A stretch of 64,000 bases of DNA from Macrocystis pyrifera (taxonomy: Eukaryota > Sar > Phaeophyceae > Laminariales > Laminariaceae): the NCBI GenBank assembly GCA_031763025.1, contig JASSKH010000025.1, positions 806,001-870,000 on the forward strand, read 5' to 3'. Position 1 is the stretch's first letter; each line of letters opens with the position of its first letter. The position numbers were made by a program, and so were the translations under genes. Positions 31,704-43,796 of the stretch are shown here, one piece after another. The notes under the pieces were generated by a model. That model was given only the letters and a program-made list of their open reading frames with translations. It was not told where the DNA came from and searched no databases.

Positions 31704-34400
31704 GTGTCTCATCCAGCCTCGCGTGTCGCCCGGACCAACCGTGATCAAGTCTCGGTTGTGCCCGTGGCTCCGCCTCTGCTGCCTTCATCTTCACAGACGG
31801 CCCTGCCGTCCCTTCCCCCGTCGGGGCTCATTTCGTCTCGGACCCGCCGTCGCCAAGCAGCCGCTGCTGGCAAGCCTGCGACCACCGTGGACTATGGTTT
31901 CACTCGCTCGCATTCCACTCGGCCCACCGTCCCACGACCAGCCCCCACGGCGCGCAAGCCGCGCCTGCCTCGGACTACGCCCCCTTCAGAGGATTCTCCC
32001 CGGCCCGTCATCGACCCTGTCCCGACAGTGCCGATTCGACCCACCACCGATGCGGTCACACCTGCCCCGCCCTTGCTTGGCACCCTCCTTCCGGAACCTC
32101 CCGGGCGTGCCAGCGCCACAGCCGCCCTTCCCGAGATACCCTCACCGGCAGAGGCCGAGTTCATCGATTCTGTCGGGCAATACACACATTCCGATTGGGC
32201 GCGTGAGCAACGCGCTGAGCCGGTTTGTGACGCCGCCATTCGGTATCTTCTCCTAGGCAGCCCCTCCGTCCTCCCCGACGATTTCTTTCTACACTTGGCG
32301 CCTCACAAACGCCCCCCGTTGTCCGAAGTGCGCTCCTTAGCCGAAAAAGGACGACTTTACACAGACGACGACGGTGTTCTCCTGCTCGTGCGGAAGTTGA
32401 CGCCCCCCGCTCTGGCTCGTCCCGACAAGCCTGGCGGACGTGCCGCCCGTCTCTTAGACGACGAGCCCACGAGAATCTACGTCCCGCTGCTTATGCGCCC
32501 GTGGACTATGCAAGCCTGCCATGCTAGCGCCTCCTGCCACCTTGGTGTCGCTCGAACGCTCTCAATGCTCGAACGTTTCTATTGGTGGATTGGCATGAGC
32601 ATCTGCACGCGATGGTGGATCCGTCGTTGCCTAAAATGCCAGGCGCGCAAGACTTCCAGACAAACGGTACGTTGGCCCATCCTCTCCCTTCCGTTGCCGT
32701 CCGGCCCTGGTGTCGCGGTGCGCGTTGACTACTTCGGTCCCCTTCCCGTCACACCTCGGGGCAACTGCTACATTCTATTCTTCACGGATAGGTTCAGCCG
32801 GCGCGCAGATATGTACGCCGTCTCGGCTGCGGAGTTCACGGCTGAAGGTACGGCCGACATCTTAGTGAATAAGTACATACCTCTTTGGGGATGTCCGGTC
32901 AGCCTTCTCTCCGACAATGGACTTCACTTCTTTTCCGAGCTGTCCCATGCCGTGTACAAACGTCTGGGAATGCGCAAAATTGCCACAAGCGCCTACCATC
33001 CCAACGGCAACGGTGGCATCGAGCGTGTTAACCACACCATGGCCCAAATGCTAGCGATGGTCTGCAACGAAAGACAGGACGACTGGGACATCCTTTTGCC
33101 GCACGTGGAATTCGCTTACAACAATTCCGTCAACGCCGCCACCGGGTTGGCCCCCAATGAGGTGCACATGAACCGCCTCCCCCGCCTTCCCCTCACCATC
33201 TTCGAACAACACTACGCCCGAGGCCACCAAAGCCTCGCCCGCGACCAACTGGAGTACTGCGACCTCGCCGCCGACCGCCAACGGCGTGCGTATGCGCTGG
33301 TGCGGGAACAACACGCTATAACGGTCTCTCGCATTGAGCGCCGTAACTCAGCTCTCTCAGACGCCCTCGAACAACGCCCTATCTACACCATCGGTAACTG
33401 GGTATGGATCTACAACACCGTTGCCACCATTCGCCAAGGGGCGAAATCTGGCACCGACGCCAAGGTTCTCAAGGCGAAACTCTCGCTCAACTGGACAGGT
33501 CAATTCAAGATATTAGCTGTCGGCCCTGCGCCTTCCGACTCAACGCCGGATGGCCGCCCCTTGGCCGCCAAGTTGCTATATTTGGACCTCCCTAACGACA
33601 TGCTGGGCGCCGACGCCCACTGCCGTGTGTCGGTAGCCCGCTGCAAACCTTGCACCAACCCACATGACACAACCGACCTCCCCCGATATCTCCCCGCTGG
33701 ACTAACGCAATACGTCCTCAACAATCATGCCACTAAGTCCCCCCCCTTCCATGTCACCGCCGACGACGTCTCCGTGCCCATTGAGCGTTTGGAGGTCGAC
33801 AAGATTTCCAGCCACCGGTCCGTACGAGGTTGGGGCGGAGTCATCGCCGTTCTCTACGAAACGCACTGGAAAGGCCTCCTCCGGCCGTCTTGGGAACGCG
33901 AATCGGACCTCCTTCACTCTCGACAACACATCCTCAACTACTGGGCCGGCGCGCCCCTACAACTTCGACAGGAAAATAGGGCGTACCGCCGTATGCGCGT
34001 GGGTGCCGCTCAACGCGAGCTCGCCCGCGACAAGGGCGCCCGTTTTCTGCCTCCTGGATACAGCTACGTCGACCAGCAAACGTGGACTCGCCGGTTCAGC
34101 GGCACCACCTTGCCTATCGGCGCTCACTTTTGGTACAAGGGTCAAGATCATCTTTGGTGGCTCGGAAAAAATTCTGCCCACACTTCAACCCCTGGACAGT
34201 ACGTCGTTCGCTTCTTGGACGACCCCGGACCGGTCAAGCTCGCGCTATCTTCTGCTCGGTATACTACGGCTGATAGAGCCGTTCGCGGCTCGTGGTGTCT
34301 ACAAGTGCACCAAGGAAGCTCTCTCATGCGTGGTATTGTGCGTAACGTTGACGAGTCCCGAGGAGCCGAGTCAGCAGGCTCTTTGAATACGTCCCCGTAG
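31704..34400 (+). CDS. int: Integrase of gypsy element 1 with chromodomain and extra Tudor-like domain
   Basis: The frame is open from about 31,341. After a Pro/Ser/Thr-rich linker comes an H2C2 zinc-binding region (CHASASCHLGVARTL ... CLKCQARK). The catalytic core has Asp 32,727 (VDYFGPL), Asp 32,913 (LLSDNGLHFF) and Glu 33,021 (GGIERVNHTM), with exactly 35 residues between the last two (D35E). A chromodomain-like segment is at about 33,830-33,940 (YETHWKGLLRPSWERESDLL). A further ~100 residues contain GAHFWYKGQDHLWWLGK and YVVRFLDDPGPVKL, resembling a Tudor/Agenet-type fold. Chromodomains steer integration to marked chromatin in related elements; the extra module may do something similar, which is inference. 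Confidence 0.88.
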   Translation: MSHPASRVARTNRDQVSVVPVAPPLLPSSSQTALPSLPPSGLISSRTRRRQAAAAGKPATTVDYGFTRSHSTRPTVPRPAPTARKPRLPRTTPPSEDSPRPVIDPVPTVPIRPTTDAVTPAPPLLGTLLPEPPGRASATAALPEIPSPAEAEFIDSVGQYTHSDWAREQRAEPVCDAAIRYLLLGSPSVLPDDFFLHLAPHKRPPLSEVRSLAEKGRLYTDDDGVLLLVRKLTPPALARPDKPGGRAARLLDDEPTRIYVPLLMRPWTMQACHASASCHLGVARTLSMLERFYWWIGMSICTRWWIRRCLKCQARKTSRQTVRWPILSLPLPSGPGVAVRVDYFGPLPVTPRGNCYILFFTDRFSRRADMYAVSAAEFTAEGTADILVNKYIPLWGCPVSLLSDNGLHFFSELSHAVYKRLGMRKIATSAYHPNGNGGIERVNHTMAQMLAMVCNERQDDWDILLPHVEFAYNNSVNAATGLAPNEVHMNRLPRLPLTIFEQHYARGHQSLARDQLEYCDLAADRQRRAYALVREQHAITVSRIERRNSALSDALEQRPIYTIGNWVWIYNTVATIRQGAKSGTDAKVLKAKLSLNWTGQFKILAVGPAPSDSTPDGRPLAAKLLYLDLPNDMLGADAHCRVSVARCKPCTNPHDTTDLPRYLPAGLTQYVLNNHATKSPPFHVTADDVSVPIERLEVDKISSHRSVRGWGGVIAVLYETHWKGLLRPSWERESDLLHSRQHILNYWAGAPLQLRQENRAYRRMRVGAAQRELARDKGARFLPPGYSYVDQQTWTRRFSGTTLPIGAHFWYKGQDHLWWLGKNSAHTSTPGQYVVRFLDDPGPVKLALSSARYTTADRAVRGSWCLQVHQGSSLMRGIVRNVDESRGAESAGSLNTSP

Positions 34401-35654
34401 CCAATTTTAGTTTTTTTTTTTTCGCATGCGTGTCTTCCGTAGTCGCCGGGGCCGGGTTTGGTATCGTGTCACTGTGTGGTTTCTTTGTTTTGCTGTGCTG
34501 TAGGTGTACTGTCTGTTTGACTTCCTGCGAACTCTCTAGCCGTTTCCCTGCTTTCATTGCAGCTGACTGCCGAGTTCGTGCACCGATTGGGCTAACGGTC
34601 GGATCCACTTCAGCCTCCTTGCCGTTCGGTCATGCGTCTCTTGCGTTCCGTATCTACGATTGTTTTCGCCCCCTCCTCGAGAGCGGTGGAAGCGTTCGTT
34701 CGCGTTTCGATTCCTTCACTCGTACCAGTTTTTCTTGTTTCGTTGTTTTTCTTGTATCTCTTGGCCCCTCTTTGATTTTCCCGAGGCCATATTCGTGAGC
34801 CTTTTTATACGCATCGTACAGGTTACCCTAGGTTTAGGTCTGACCCCATTTGTCGTTCATGCGTTCCCCCTCCGCCTTCTTAATATCCCCGACAGGCCGA
34901 GGTGATAGATTTCGTTCTTCTTCGCGACCGTTTGCATTCCGCCCTCTCCCGCGCGATATTGCAGAGTGTTATCAGGTTTAGATTGGGTAGTAGACGATTG
35001 GTTAACCTTTCACGGATAATCCAACGGACTCAGACCTTTAACAGTAGGCCGTAACGATGTCTGCTCATTGTATGTTTCGTGTTCTAGCGCGCTCAGTGTA
35101 GGCAAAATCTCGCACGCGTCCTGTTATGCCCTCTTTTATGGGATCGGGTCTTGACTGTCTTGGGTTCTACCATAGCGTGATTTCCTGTTTTCCGACACTG
35201 TGCCCACTATTCGAGTGAGCCCCTTCGCGCCAGCACTTGTTTCTCTTGCGTTACCCCCGCGTTCGTTTTACTTCTCGAAGCACCCCGTGCCTTCGCAGTG
35301 GGTCCTGTAACGATCCTTTTTTATTTTGTTCTTTGTGTTCGTTTTTCACTCTCAGGCTAGCTTATGCCGCTCCTGGCTACGCGAGTTATACCGCTTCCTC
35401 GAGTTTTAAGTCCTCGATTTAGCTTCCGGGTAGTTCTAGCTTAATTTGCCAGCTATCACGTACTCGTACTTTCGGACTTGTTGTCGGATTCGCAATGTCA
35501 CGTGTAATCGGCTACCGCCTTGCAGGTTAGAGGTGTGGGAGTAGTGGGTTGTGAAGTGTCGCATCTTCGATCCATTCTCCGATTTCTCCGGATTGTTTTA
35601 GTTCTTTCCTGAGTTTCCATGAATCTGCATATACGACCCTTCAGGGTGGGCTAG
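34401..35654 (+). other. 3' non-coding region of gypsy element 1
   Basis: 1.25 kb after the integrase stop without a convincing CDS. A short purine-rich run just before the right LTR (AGGGTGGG, about 35,643-35,650) is the likely polypurine tract. Confidence 0.55.
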
Positions 35655-35945
35655 TGTTATGGTATCCCTTCTCCCCTGTTGTGGCGTGATATTCCCCTCT
35701 CCCCTGTTGCGGCGTTCTGATTTGTAGCAATCGTCCCCTCATCATGCATGGCAGGCGTTGTCGCCTGCTTTTCTGATGAGCGCCTCGCCCCTTCGTTCAG
35801 AAGACATCTGGCGAGGCAAACCGCAACTAATACAAGAGCTTAACCCATCCTCAAGCACCTCGTGTGAGTGACCAGAGCAGAGCCAAAGGCATCAACCTGC
35901 TAGCAGTAGACGGTCCCTAGGTCCATACCGCCCTTACGCTTAACA
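35655..35945 (+). repeat. 3' LTR of gypsy element 1
   Basis: 291 bases with the same ends as the left LTR. A ~29-base duplication of the TATCCC-CTCCCCTGTTG segment near its start accounts for the extra length. It is followed by the ATAA target duplication. Confidence 0.9.
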
Positions 35946-35949
35946 ATAA

Positions 35950-38900
35950 CGTGCTTTCTTAGTTTTTTATAAAATACCAGCTATACTAGGGGTACATACG
36001 TACCACGTACGTACGTACATGGTGGTGCAACAGCATATATTTCGCTTCCACGAAATAAACAAGGCGTCTACGGGAGCACACAACCTGCGGCGAGTACCAC
36101 CGTCTCGATATGAGCGACGCCGGCTTTGTCGACGTGTATGCTGTGTTCACTACATATTTGCACAGCAGCAATACCGCGTTTCTCATATTTTTCTCGCCAA
36201 CTCCGCGCGTACAATCATTATGTTCTCACGGTGAGCACCGCCTCAACTTTTGTAGCCTAGACTGCAATTTGAAGTATTGTAAACAAAAGAAGATGCGTTA
36301 CGCAGCATTTAGCATGCCTGACGATGGAGAGAAACTAGTAGCCTAGACTGCAGTGTGAAGGCTTGTAGGCAGATATTGTGTTGCGTAACGTTGAACATAT
36401 CTGACTATGGACAGCAACTTCGACGGTGATAGCAACAACACCATTGGCAGCATGGACGGCCAATCACGGTTTCGGCGCCACACCTTGGACGCTGTACGCT
36501 CGTTACCGATACCGCACCATTTGCAAAACGGTATTTCTTCGAGACCCAGAATTTGCTTCACCTTCATCGGCATCAGCTTCATCCCCCTTGCCCGCCAACA
36601 ACACTACCCCCTCTCATATCTCTCAAGAGTTTTCGCTTGACAAAGTATTGCCCCCCTTGTCCAAAAAATAGCCTTACAGTGTGGGTGGGAAGAGATTTAA
36701 CCGACGAGCCATACCAGGATACTCTTCTCGACGTCGTTTCTTTTCGATGAGCAACGCTGTGATTTGCCAACCATTGCGGATTTCCCCACAGACGAAAATA
36801 TCCTGTACATATCGACGACCGCGGCTAACAGCGGCTCCGGTTCAAGGTACAACGCTAATGCCTCGCCAACCGGACCATCGCCGCTTCGCGCCTGTCACAC
36901 GACGCGCGCCAGCCACGTGGAATAGCAGCCCCTATTCGGAAATTCGCATGCACCGTAATGACAACGGACACCGGAGCCGAACTGACCACCCCGTGCTAAA
37001 CACACACCTACCCGTGGGCCCATGGGGTTACCCCACCAATAGGGCGAAAGAGTCACGACCATAGTTGGTCAGGACATGCACAGAGACCCCTACTCCGTCA
37101 ACCTACCAGGCGCCATGCGTCGCTGCACGAGTCTGAAAGCCTCGAACCACAGGTGATGCACTCCCTAGCGAGTAAATCCCTGCCGAACAGTCGCCAGAGA
37201 CTCGAGCAGAGACCGCCAAGGGTATCTCCGCCAACCTCGTAGACCCTCCCTGGAATGCGTCCATGCCAACCCTTTCCCCCGAGACACTGGGAACACAGCC
37301 GAGCTCAATGACCCAGCTTCCCTTCCGCGGACGCCACACGACAGTACAAGCGACCGCCGCGTCATATCACTGCCCGTCAGTACACCGCAGCCAGCCTACG
37401 TCCGGAACTATAGTTCGGAAAACTTCCCCGCGAACCTTCGCCCAATTGTTTGCATTGGCACCTTCCGGACTTCTGTTCCTCAGTGGGTTTCACGAGTATA
37501 TCGAACACGTTACGGTGCCGCGCAAGACCGAGTAGTTGAAGGGCACCGCGACTCAGGAGTCCATATTGGGTTCTTCGGCCCCTGGAGAAGTACTGGAACC
37601 GACACCACAACTTAACCTGGGACATCGGCTTCGAGGCCAACAAACGCCAGAGTTTCTTATGATTTCCTGCAACAACCTACCTCACCCCCTGCAGAGCACC
37701 GACCTCCTTCCCGTTCCCCGAACCGTCTATCTGGACCCTTGCGAGCCCTTCGGGACGACACCCATCCCGAGCCGATACCCCCCCCCCATCACGGCGTCGC
37801 CACCGCCTAGTGGCCACTGCCTGACCCCCCCCCACACCACGGCGTAGCCCCCGCTTACCGACTTCCCATCCACGCCACTACGACACTTCCGGAGCCCCCT
37901 GCAAACCTCGTCGATTCCGACAACTCGGGGATTATAGCGGCCCCTTTCCATGTGAATTTGTTAGCTGGCCCCTCGACACAGTTGGAGACACAATTCCTTA
38001 TTTTTTCCTCGCTTCCTCGGTGACTCCAAATATTAGGGAATAGCCGCTCACCTCGACACCGCTCAAGAAACCGATTCCCCCTTGTTTTCACCACCTTCTC
38101 GGCGACGCCAACCATTTAGAAATAGCAACCGCTTTGAATATTTGGTTAAGTCGGCTCTCGACGAACCCTCGGGTCACTACCGCCCTCCCCACGACTACCT
38201 GGGCACAGCCTACCTCTTAGGCTCGCCTATATAAGAGCGCCACCGCCCTTTCCTTATCTGGCTCTTCAGTGGACCTTTCCGGATCCAAGCTACCAAATGT
38301 GGCCACTCAGCATATCCTCGACAACGACCGAACCCACGAAAGACACCCTCCAACCCTGATTCACTGGCGCCCAAGCAACCCCGCTTGCGCCTACGCCGCC
38401 TTTGTCTTGTCCACCTTGGTGCGCCACTCGGCGTTTCATTTTTCACCCTTTCGTGGATATTTTCCTTGCGATACTATCCATTCTCCGACGTGGAACGCTG
38501 TGTCGCCGGTGAGCACCAAACAGGTGCTTCTCCTGATCCAAGAGGTTGTTCACGACAGCAAGCAGCACACCAGCAGAACGATCGATGAGTTGGATGGTGA
38601 CACAGCTGTATAGCGACATTGCTTCGCGCCCGACGCGCGTTCGGCGGGCGGCGCGTCTCTCCGTAGCCAGACTACAGTCGACTGGCGCGGGCTCGGGCCT
38701 AGACACGAAGAAAAGAAGCGCACTCGGCGTACAACGCTGTGTAGATACGTACTCGTAGGCTCGTACAGCAGCAGCAGCAGCAGTCAGTCACGTTGTGAAA
38801 TACTAAATACCAAGACGAGTTCACTCTAGCGCACTCGGCACGTCTTTTCGCCACCAGATCAAAGACGATCAGCGTTGGCTCAGACGCTTGGGTCCTACGT

Positions 38901-39109
38901 GCAGTGCGGCGTACCCAGTGCGTCTCTTTGCGGCGCCAGACCACAGCAACAGCAGTTGGTCTCGGCGTTTGCTTGAATCTCTGCACGCACAATAAATCCG
39001 ATTTTTCGGCATAGGACGACTGTTTCGATTTGCCAAGTTCAAATCTCAAAATGCGATCGGGTCGAAATCTGAACCTCTAAACTCGAACCGCACAGGAAAC
39101 AGCCTTACG
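35950..39109. other. Intergenic DNA with unidentified open stretches
   Basis: No recognisable gene. An ATG-less frame at about 37,310-37,612 (plus) reads non-repetitively (PAYVRNYSSENFPANLRPIV), and 36,426-36,850 reads partly open in alternating frames. Both could be relics of an old element. A TATATAAG motif occurs at 38,229, without a downstream gene I can support. Confidence 0.35.
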
Positions 39110-39400
39110 AGCCAACCCGGGTATCGACTTGGGTAGACTTGACGGCCTCCCTTCCGCCCCACTACGACCTTTACACCGCTCTCTTGGTTTGATCATCTAA
39201 AAACCAAATCCGGTCACGAGCCTTCCGAGTCGGGCATCGACCTGGGTGGGCTTGACGCCGTCCCTTCCACCCCACAACGACATTTCCACCGCTCCCCGTA
39301 GCCGATGAAGCGCATACCGTGAGCCTTCTAGACCGAGCATCGACTTGGGCGGGCTTGCCCCTCTCTCCCTCATGCCTCACGGTTACCATTCCGCCACTGC
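39110..39400. repeat. ~110-bp tandem repeat, three copies
   Basis: Copies start near 39,113, 39,221 and 39,335. Each carries CATCGACTTGGGTGGGCTTG and a CCTCCCTTCC-CCCCAC block. Confidence 0.65.
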
Positions 39401-39727
39401 CCCCACCGACGACTAAGCGGTCGACGTTCACCGTGATACACCACCAGTAGACACAGTCGACCCCTTCTCCACCCCAACATCTTAGTCAGGCCTGTTCTGA
39501 CCCACAACATCGCCGCCGGATCACTCGCCAGCTCCGGGAAAGGCGCCGTGGACGCTGAAGCTCTTCTTGGCTAAGCTTTCAGGCCGCCCATCGTCTCCCC
39601 GCCATCCACCATTGGCGACTCGGTATCAACCTCTTCCTATCCTTATATTCCGTTCTTCCCTGAGACGCCATCGCTCTACATCCGCAGCGGGAATCCCTCG
39701 GAACACCGGCTTCTATGATTTTTCCCG

Positions 39728-40217
39728 TGTGACACCTGCAGCCGCGACTTCAATATCACCAACTCCCCGCCTCCGTGCGACACCTGCAGCTGCACCTCCA
39801 AGATCATCGACTCCCTGCCGCCGTGCGACACCTGCAGCGGCGCCTCCAAGATCACTGACTCCCCGCCGCCGGGCGACACCGACCGCCGCGCCTCTAAGAT
39901 CGACGACTCCCGGCCGCCGTGCGACACCTGCAGCCGCGCCTTCAAGATCACCGACTCCCCGCCACCGTGCGATAAAAACCAAGTAACTCAGTATTACACA
40001 TACACGCGCGTGTCCCACGTACGTATGGTATCCAAGATCACCGACTTCCCGACACCTAAAGCCGCGCTCCCAGGATTACTAACTCCAGGCCACCTTGCGA
40101 GACCAATAGCGACGCCTCCAAGATCGCCGACTCCCCGCTGCCATGCGACACCTGCAGCCGCGCCTCAAGATCATCGACTCCTTACCGTTGCGCGACACCT
40201 GCAGCCGCGCCTCCAGA
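39728..40217. repeat. 48-bp tandem repeat
   Basis: Five contiguous 48-base copies (39,728-39,967) of a unit with TGCGACACCTGCAGCCGCGC, TCCAAGATCACCGACTCC and CCGCCG, then diverged partial copies at about 40,030-40,217. Being a multiple of three, it keeps frames open on both strands (TPAAAPPRS on plus, GVARRRGVSDL on minus). Most copies carry a CTGCAG site. Confidence 0.85.
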
Positions 40218-41407
40218 GTCAATTACCCACTCTGCCCCCCTGTGAACGCCCGGATTGTTGGAGCATCGGTACCGTATACGGTCTTACGCTAACCTACCGG
40301 CGTCGTTTCAATACCCGGGGAACCAGGGAGATGTGTTTTTAGGGACGCACGCGCAAGCGTTTCTTTGAAAGAAATGCTCGAAGTGAGACTCCAACCCGTG
40401 TCCTCGACGACGTCAAATATTAAGGTGTTACCTCCTGAGCTGTATGGTTAAAATATCGAACAATTACCGAGACCAGACCCTGGGGTCCTCCTTATATCAC
40501 TTATATCAGAGGTATACTTTAGGGCGAGTATACTGAAAAACCAAGTAACAGTAGTAGTACACATACACACGCGTGCCGTCAGTACGTAGCATATCATGCT
40601 GCATGACAACGATGTATTCATGCGTACGTGTAGAAAGTTGGTATTTCGTCCGTACGTGCCGGTATTCTTCGGTCGTAGACCGGGATGATATGCACAACAA
40701 ACAGGGAGATATATTTTGTACTCGCTGTGTCATTCATGTTGAGCCTGCGCAGGCAGCTGCGAGATGATTCAGATCGTTGCGGAGCCCGAGAAACTCACGA
40801 GCGATTGTTGTATGATACGTGTGAAGCTCTCGCTCAGCTGCTTTCGACTCTCAAACATTGGTTTTCAAGGGTACGAGGTACACAACAAACCAATACAAGC
40901 TAGTTCCAAATCTGGCAGATTTCGTTATTCCGCCACATTTTTGTACCGTCCCACAAATACCCTCTTTGCGCGTAGCAACGCGGACCAGGGCGGCGTTGAA
41001 CAGGTGTTTTTGTGTTGAGGGTGTTCGGTGAGTTCGTGTGCGGGGCTGCTTTCAACATTCAACATGCACGTCGTATATGTGTGGTATTCTTCGGCGTGGT
41101 ACGGTGGTAGCAGAGCAGATTCTCCTCTGGGGTCCGAAAGAGCACAAGGCAGCATGCAATCCGAAGTTTTTTTCCTCATTTTATCACTTTACAGTTTTTT
41201 TTGTCATTTTTCGTGCATGTGGCGAGAGCATGAGCTTGCTAAATTGCATGAAAAACCACGTGTAGTTCGAATGCTGAACCCTAAGTGCCATCCAAATGAA
41301 GCAATTACCATACCAGTCAGAGGACAACGAAATATACATGTGACCGCCGCGCTGAGAGTTCACTACTTCCCACCGAAGTGAAGTAAACTGGATATAACCG
41401 CCACCAA
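40218..41407. other. Intergenic DNA
   Basis: No gene recognised. A ~50-base segment at 40,538-40,590 (AAAAACCAAGTAAC ... CACATACAC) repeats 39,975-40,025 directly. Confidence 0.4.
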
Positions 41408-41905
41408 ATGGAAAGCGGGGCCCCTTTCCACGCAAACAGGGATCTCCGCGTGGACATAGTCATCGAGGCAGGAGGAATCCGAGATGCTACGGCGTCAGAG
41501 TATCGCGATAAAGCGATACCCCTCGACGTCACGTACGCGGATCCACAAGCGGGGATCCACATGCGGGCAGGCAGCGCTGACCGAGACGGATCAGCTGCTT
41601 CCACTTCTGAGGCGCGCAAGCGCAGTCACTACGCTCGTCCGGGACAGGTGTCCTTCGACGAGCGCAGCTACAAACTCGCCACCCTCGCGGTGGAAAGCTT
41701 TGGACGCCTCGGAAAGGAAGGCAGCGATCTAATTGATCGGTTGGTGACAAGCATAGTTGGAGGGACGGACGGATCGTCCCTAGCGCGGAAGGGCGTCTAC
41801 AAAGAACGCCTCTTCCAGATCATCTCCGTGACTACACAGGTCGCAATTTCACATAGAGTACATAGATATATACTTGCCCTGAGGGACCGCCAGGCCGCGA
41901 GGTGA
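41408..41905 (+). pseudogene. C-terminal fragment of a retroelement-type protein, PD-(D/E)XK-like
   Basis: 165 codons with coding character and no repeats. The pattern DLRVDIVIEAGG, then KAIPLDVTYADP, ARKRSHY and KLATLAVESFGRLGKEG, ending ALRDRQAAR, resembles the conserved C-terminal module seen in many eukaryotic reverse-transcriptase proteins of LINE-like type. There the D ... DVT ... K residues suggest a restriction-like nuclease fold. No RT domain is visible upstream, so this is a fragment or a terminal exon. The ATG at 41,408 may not be a real start. The family call is from memory of the pattern. Confidence 0.45.
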
Positions 41906-43689
41906 AGGGAGGAAGAAGCCGGAGGAATGCGGCCGATGACACGGGGATGGAACGTCGATGAGGAATAGAATATATGTACTGGTAGCTAAAATGAAATGTT
42001 GTGGGGAATGGGAATTTGGAAACGACAGGAAGAGAAGCGTATGAGGGATACTACTGATTTAAGGAAGGATATTCGGTTTATATATGAACGGCATCTACGC
42101 TATTTTGTCAGAAGGCAAGCATAATAATAATAATATCAGTAGAAAGCGACCGTAGAGGCATACCGGGGTGCCTGTTATAAAGCATACTCGTACCCAAGCT
42201 CCCCACTTACAGCAGAGTACGTACTACAGTAATAGTAGCTTCAAAGTAGCTTTTACCATTTTGTATTGTTGTCGCGAACATGTCGTCAGCCGTGAATACG
42301 CGTCCGATTGAGTAGTTGATACCCAACTTTGAAAGCTGTGTGATATATACCCGGCATCTAAGATTGACTGTATTTTGTTGCTCTTGAACATTGCTGCTTT
42401 TCGCTATGTATCGATCACGACTCTGTTTTCATGATTTTCCTTGCCTGAGACAGACCAGTTTCGCATTTCGAATTTGTGGCCCTACCGCCATGGGGGCGGT
42501 AGGGCCTCTTATTCCCTGTTGATAGATACATGCTTTCTTGCTTTCTTGCTTGATTTTTTTTCTCTCTATCTGCTCTTTTTGGTTTTGATTGCGATTTCGA
42601 TTTCGAGTTTTCTACGTCGGGTTGTTTTTCAATCCTCTTTTCAGTTTTGTCTTGTGGGTAGTATGTGGTCTACTCAGTTTATTTGGCGACGTGTACAGCG
42701 TACCGCGTGTATCTGACACGTACGTGATCGGACCTCACTTTTTATTTTTATCTGAGGCGTACAGTACATGTGCTTCAGTCATCATGTGTATTACTATTAT
42801 TCTTTGTTTATTTTTATTTTTGTCCCGAGGTATTCTTCCACTCCACAGTTATTGGAGCCTGCCCTGCGACCACAGAAAATGCATTGCATTGTGGCGATGA
42901 GGCAATGTGATAACAACAACAACAACAAACAACCCGTAGATCTGATGAAGTTCATCACTTTTCTCGTAGGGGTCTACTACTGTATATGATCTGCGTGATC
43001 TCGCACAGGTTTGTGACAGTGGCATCTGTAGGATGCAGATCTCCCACACGCAACTTCTAGGCTGGGAGCCTTAGGACTTTAAGTAGGACACGGTTCGTCA
43101 CATCAACGTTTATTTGTGTTCCTTCCCGAGTGAAATCTACCATGTATTAGTAACACATATACCAAGTATGATGCCAGGTATTTATGCGAGAGTAGATGTT
43201 TTTTTGCCGCATCAGCCCCCGTCGTTATTTTCTGCGCAGGGGGGCCTCTCCCTACCACCTCCTCCCCTCCCTTGCTGGAAACTGTTTTTCTTCCCGCACG
43301 CAGGAGCAGTAGTAGCGTAGTGCACACGATTTGGCACACCTTTGACAACTGATTGACGGTGCATACATATACGCTCCTCGCTACTCGCTACCCGGTACAA
43401 CGTTTTGGCGACAATCTTGACCTTCCACGCGTCGGACATATCAGATCCCTAATCCAATCCCACCCTCAAGATTAGGTTGGACAGGTAGACCCCTGATCTA
43501 CAGTATATGCCCTGTGGGGGGTGGGGGAGGAGTCCCGCAAGGCGGCGGGTGGGGGTCATCCGATATCCATTGCATGGTGTTGGGGGGTCCCCCAATCCAT
43601 ATTATACTACCACTCAAAAAAATAAGCAGATGATGTTGAAGACGACGTATCAAAACCAGACAATATACCGTACCGCTATTATAATTTAC
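41906..43689. other. Intergenic DNA
   Basis: No gene supported. T-rich frames at 42,440-42,990 are low complexity, and a short AAC repeat lies near 42,910. The stretch ends at the MITE. Confidence 0.4.
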
Positions 43690-43691
43690 TA

Positions 43692-43796
43692 TTACGGGGG
43701 TCCATAGTTAACGGGACCAAATTTTGTTAGTAAAAATTGGCAAATATATAGGTTTTTATGTACATCATAGGTCCTGTTAACTATGGACCCCCGTAA
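43692..43796. mobile_element. Small MITE with TA target duplication
   Basis: A ~105-base element bounded by near-perfect inverted repeats of about 27 bases (TTACGGGGGTCCATAGTTAAC at left; its complement ending GGACCCCCGTAA at right). It is flanked by TA on both sides (43,690-43,691 and 43,797-43,798). TA duplication and a non-coding interior fit a Tc1/mariner-derived MITE. A truncated relative lies at 17,038-17,131. Confidence 0.75.

Larger units (their letters stand above)
23829..35945 (+). mobile_element. Complete Ty3/gypsy (chromovirus-like) LTR retrotransposon, ~12.1 kb
   Basis: Terminal direct repeats are at 23,829-24,090 and 35,655-35,945, beginning TGTTA and ending TAACA. The 4 bases before the left LTR (ATAA, 23,825-23,828) recur after the right LTR (35,946-35,949), as a target duplication. 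Internal order is repeat-rich leader ORFs, gag with a CCHC knuckle, protease remnant, RT, RNase H, integrase, chromodomain and a Tudor-like module, all on plus. RT before integrase makes it Ty3/gypsy. LTRs differ at about eight positions plus a ~29-base duplication in the right one (about 3% substitutions). Several reading-frame breaks suggest it is inactive, or that the sequence contains indel errors. Confidence 0.92.

Noticed and set aside
38225..38245. TATATAAG as a promoter
   Set aside because: No downstream gene or LTR structure could be supported.
42441..42990. Plus ORFs rich in Phe/Leu as a membrane protein
   Set aside because: T-rich low complexity, overlapping alternatives, no start context or motif.
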